Assembly: GCF_041200145.1 (NCBI RefSeq)
Contig: NZ_CP165734.1
Location: forward strand, 5,518,001-5,582,000
DNA from: Bradyrhizobium sp. LLZ17
Lineage (GTDB): Bacteria > Pseudomonadota > Alphaproteobacteria > Rhizobiales > Xanthobacteraceae
Length of the DNA: 64,000 bases
Direction: 5' to 3'
Positions 62,392 to 64,000 of this stretch are shown in pieces. The stretch's first letter is position 1, and every line of letters begins with the position of its first letter. The position numbers were made by a program, and so were the translations under genes. Below the pieces are notes generated by a model. It made no database searches and was not told where the DNA came from. It saw nothing but the letters and a program-made list of their open reading frames with translations.

Positions 62392-63408
62392 ATGACGGCC
62401 CAGCGCGATTATGAGACATTCGAAGCGGGCGACGTCACGCTTCAATCCGGAACCATCTTCCCCGCGCTGAAGCTGGCCTACAAAACCTTCGGTACGCTGA
62501 ACCCGGCCAAGAGTAACGTCATCCTCTATCCGACCTCGTTCAGCGCGCAGCACGCGGACACCGAGTGGCTGATCCGGCCGGGCGGCGTGCTCGATCCCGA
62601 ACGCTACTTCATCATTATCCCGAACCTGTTCGGCAACGGCCTGTCGTCCTCGCCGTCGAATTCCGGCGCGCCGTTCCCGCAGTTCACCTATCACGATGCC
62701 ATCGCGGTTCAGCACAGGCTGCTCACCGAGCGCTTCGGCATTACGAAACTCGCGCTGGTCTATGGCTGGTCGATGGGCGGCATGCAGGCCTATCACTGGG
62801 CGGCCCTTTATCCCGACATGGTCGGGCGCGCCGCGGTCGTGTGCGGCAGCGCGCGTTGCGCGCCGTATAATCACGTCTTCCTCGAAGGCGTGAAGGCCGC
62901 GCTGACGGCAGATCCAGCGTTCCGTGACGGCCGCTTCGTCGAAAAGCCCGTCGCGGGTTTTCGCGCGATGGGGCGGGTCTATGCCGGCTGGGCGATGTCG
63001 CATACTTTTTACCGCGACGAGGTCTGGCGCGAGGCGGGCTTTACGTCGCTGGAGGACTATCTCGTCCGCGCCTGGGACTCGACTTTTGCCCGCCGCGACG
63101 CCGACGATCTGCTGGCGCAGATCGGCATCTGGCGGAACGGCGACATCAGCCGCTGTCGCATCTTCGATGGCAATCTCGATCGCGCGCTGGCCGCCATCAA
63201 GGCGCATGTGCTGCTGATGCCGGGTGCGACCGACCGTTATTTCGACGTCCGCGACAACGAGGCCGAGCTCGGAAAGCTGGTCAACGCGAAATCTGCGGTG
63301 CTGCACCCGATCCCGTCGTTGCATGGCCATCGTGCCGGCAACCCCGTCAACAATCCGCGCGACCAGGCCTTTATCAAGGCCGAGATCGCAGAGCTTCTCA
63401 GCAGGTAG
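62392..63408 (+). CDS. MetX-like alpha/beta hydrolase (homoserine O-acetyltransferase family fold)
   Basis: Predicted 338-residue alpha/beta hydrolase. The nucleophile is Ser127 in GWSMGG, preceded by LALVY. An N-terminal segment FPALKLAYKTFGTLNPAKSN and YPTSFSAQHADTEWL are typical of MetX-like proteins, as is the C-terminal HGHRAGNP with the catalytic His. The length is near 340-380. It may transfer an acyl group (to homoserine, serine or an alcohol) or hydrolyse an ester; homoserine pathway partners are not adjacent. It lies 16 bases upstream of the desaturase gene. Confidence 0.82.
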   Translation: MTAQRDYETFEAGDVTLQSGTIFPALKLAYKTFGTLNPAKSNVILYPTSFSAQHADTEWLIRPGGVLDPERYFIIIPNLFGNGLSSSPSNSGAPFPQFTYHDAIAVQHRLLTERFGITKLALVYGWSMGGMQAYHWAALYPDMVGRAAVVCGSARCAPYNHVFLEGVKAALTADPAFRDGRFVEKPVAGFRAMGRVYAGWAMSHTFYRDEVWREAGFTSLEDYLVRAWDSTFARRDADDLLAQIGIWRNGDISRCRIFDGNLDRALAAIKAHVLLMPGATDRYFDVRDNEAELGKLVNAKSAVLHPIPSLHGHRAGNPVNNPRDQAFIKAEIAELLSR

Positions 63409-63423
63409 GACAGGCAATCAATC

Positions 63424-64000
63424 ATGAGCGACGCTAGCCTTTCAGAGACGGCCCATCGCCTGAAGCCGCTGACGCCGGCGATGCTGCGCGAATTGTCGGC
63501 TCGCTCCAACCTCAGGGGAGCCGCGCAAAGCCTCATCCATTACGGCTTGATCGTGCTGGTCGGCGCATTGATCTGGAAGGTCGTTTCCAGTTACGGCGTG
63601 CTCTGGGCGCTGCCGCTGGTCTCAGTGCAGGGCTATCTCGTCGCTTTCCTGTTCATGGCGGTGCACGAGACCGCGCACAAGACCGCCTTCAAAAGCCGCG
63701 GGCTCAATCTCGCGGTCGGCTACCTCTCGGGTTTCATCATCGGCTTGCCCTACGAATATTACTGCCTGTTTCACTGGGACCATCATCGCTATACCCAGGA
63801 CCTGGACAAGGATCCGGAGCTTATCGTCGGCGTGAAGCCAAAGTCCGATGCGCAGCTCGCGATCGCCTTTAGCGGCCTGCTCCAGGTTGTCGGCCGGCTC
63901 TGGCTGATGCTCGGCCATGCCGTCAGCGGCAAGGTTGTCGTGCCCTGGATCCCCGAGACCAGGCGAGCCACCATCGTCACCGAGGCGCGCGCCTATCTCG
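63424..64000 (+). CDS. Fatty acid desaturase (3' end outside window)
   Basis: First 192 residues of a membrane desaturase. It starts at ATG 63424 (MSDASLSETAHRLKPLTPAM). Hydrophobic helices flank the first histidine box HETAH (residue ~81, AVHETAHKTAFKS) and the second HWDHH (residue ~117, FHWDHHRYTQDLDKDPE). The third box should lie beyond base 64000. Such enzymes use a di-iron centre to desaturate or hydroxylate lipid acyl chains. The gene is cut by the window, so family and length cannot be completed. Confidence 0.88.
   Translation, partial: MSDASLSETAHRLKPLTPAMLRELSARSNLRGAAQSLIHYGLIVLVGALIWKVVSSYGVLWALPLVSVQGYLVAFLFMAVHETAHKTAFKSRGLNLAVGYLSGFIIGLPYEYYCLFHWDHHRYTQDLDKDPELIVGVKPKSDAQLAIAFSGLLQVVGRLWLMLGHAVSGKVVVPWIPETRRATIVTEARAYL

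Overview
The window is high-GC DNA whose content points to an alphaproteobacterium of the Bradyrhizobium type. The evidence is an mbfA-type membrane ferritin with an Irr/ICE-like box, a typical alphaproteobacterial initiator tRNA, an OpgC glucan succinyltransferase, abundant solute-transport and fatty-acyl/aromatic catabolic genes, and many short inverted repeats between genes. This assignment is inferred from gene content and repeat style, not from a database search. No phage, transposase, integrase or CRISPR array was seen.

Layout. (1) 1-1.04 kb: the end of a class III adenylate/guanylate cyclase. (2) 1.4-10.9 kb: a nitrogen-style uptake locus. Two paralogous peptide-type solute-binding proteins face away from each other. 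The rightward one follows a good sigma-54 promoter match and leads two permeases, an ATPase, an AtzG-like small protein, an amidase and a second ATPase. Two genes here carry single-base frameshifts. (3) 11.1-14.7 kb: a GlsB/YeaQ-type membrane protein and a two-gene type I secretion ABC/HlyD pair without a visible substrate. (4) 14.9-23.7 kb: AMP nucleosidase, a DUF1488 protein, a CinA C-terminal-type protein, two amidohydrolases plus a Rieske protein, an MFS carrier with a LysR regulator, a DUF1127 protein and a GNAT acetyltransferase. (5) 23.8-30.4 kb: enoyl-CoA hydratase, an atypical SDR, acyl-CoA dehydrogenase, zinc alcohol dehydrogenase and an amidase. (6) 30.5-34.3 kb: cytochrome b561, a frameshifted outer-membrane barrel and mbfA under an ICE-like box, then a frameshifted hypothetical gene and a histidine-rich secreted protein. 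(7) 34.4-44.7 kb: catabolic genes (alpha/beta hydrolase, two sister MBL hydrolases, GST, FAH-family hydrolase, DUF3775, a second atypical SDR, CvpA, GMC oxidoreductase, aldehyde dehydrogenase). (8) 45-48.8 kb: initiator tRNA, a PL5-lyase-like protein, a copper-storage protein, and an ArsR regulator facing an SDR across a perfect palindrome. (9) 49.1-50.8 kb: opgC and a DUF2059 protein. (10) 50.8-57.7 kb: a ribose-type ABC operon in which one permease is fused to a strictosidine-synthase/SMP-30-like beta-propeller and a second propeller gene is translationally coupled to it. (11) 58.2-64 kb: acyl-CoA synthetase, MFS, zinc-ribbon/MBL protein, MetX-like alpha/beta hydrolase and the start of a fatty acid desaturase.

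The most distinctive system is the ABC/beta-propeller operon at 50.8-57.7 kb. Its gene overlaps and domain fusion suggest that uptake of an unknown sugar or lactone is coupled to its processing. Next are the sigma-54 ABC/amidase locus and the ICE-controlled mbfA cluster. Four frameshifts fall in the first 34 kb and none was recognised after that, so either gene decay or base-call error must be considered.
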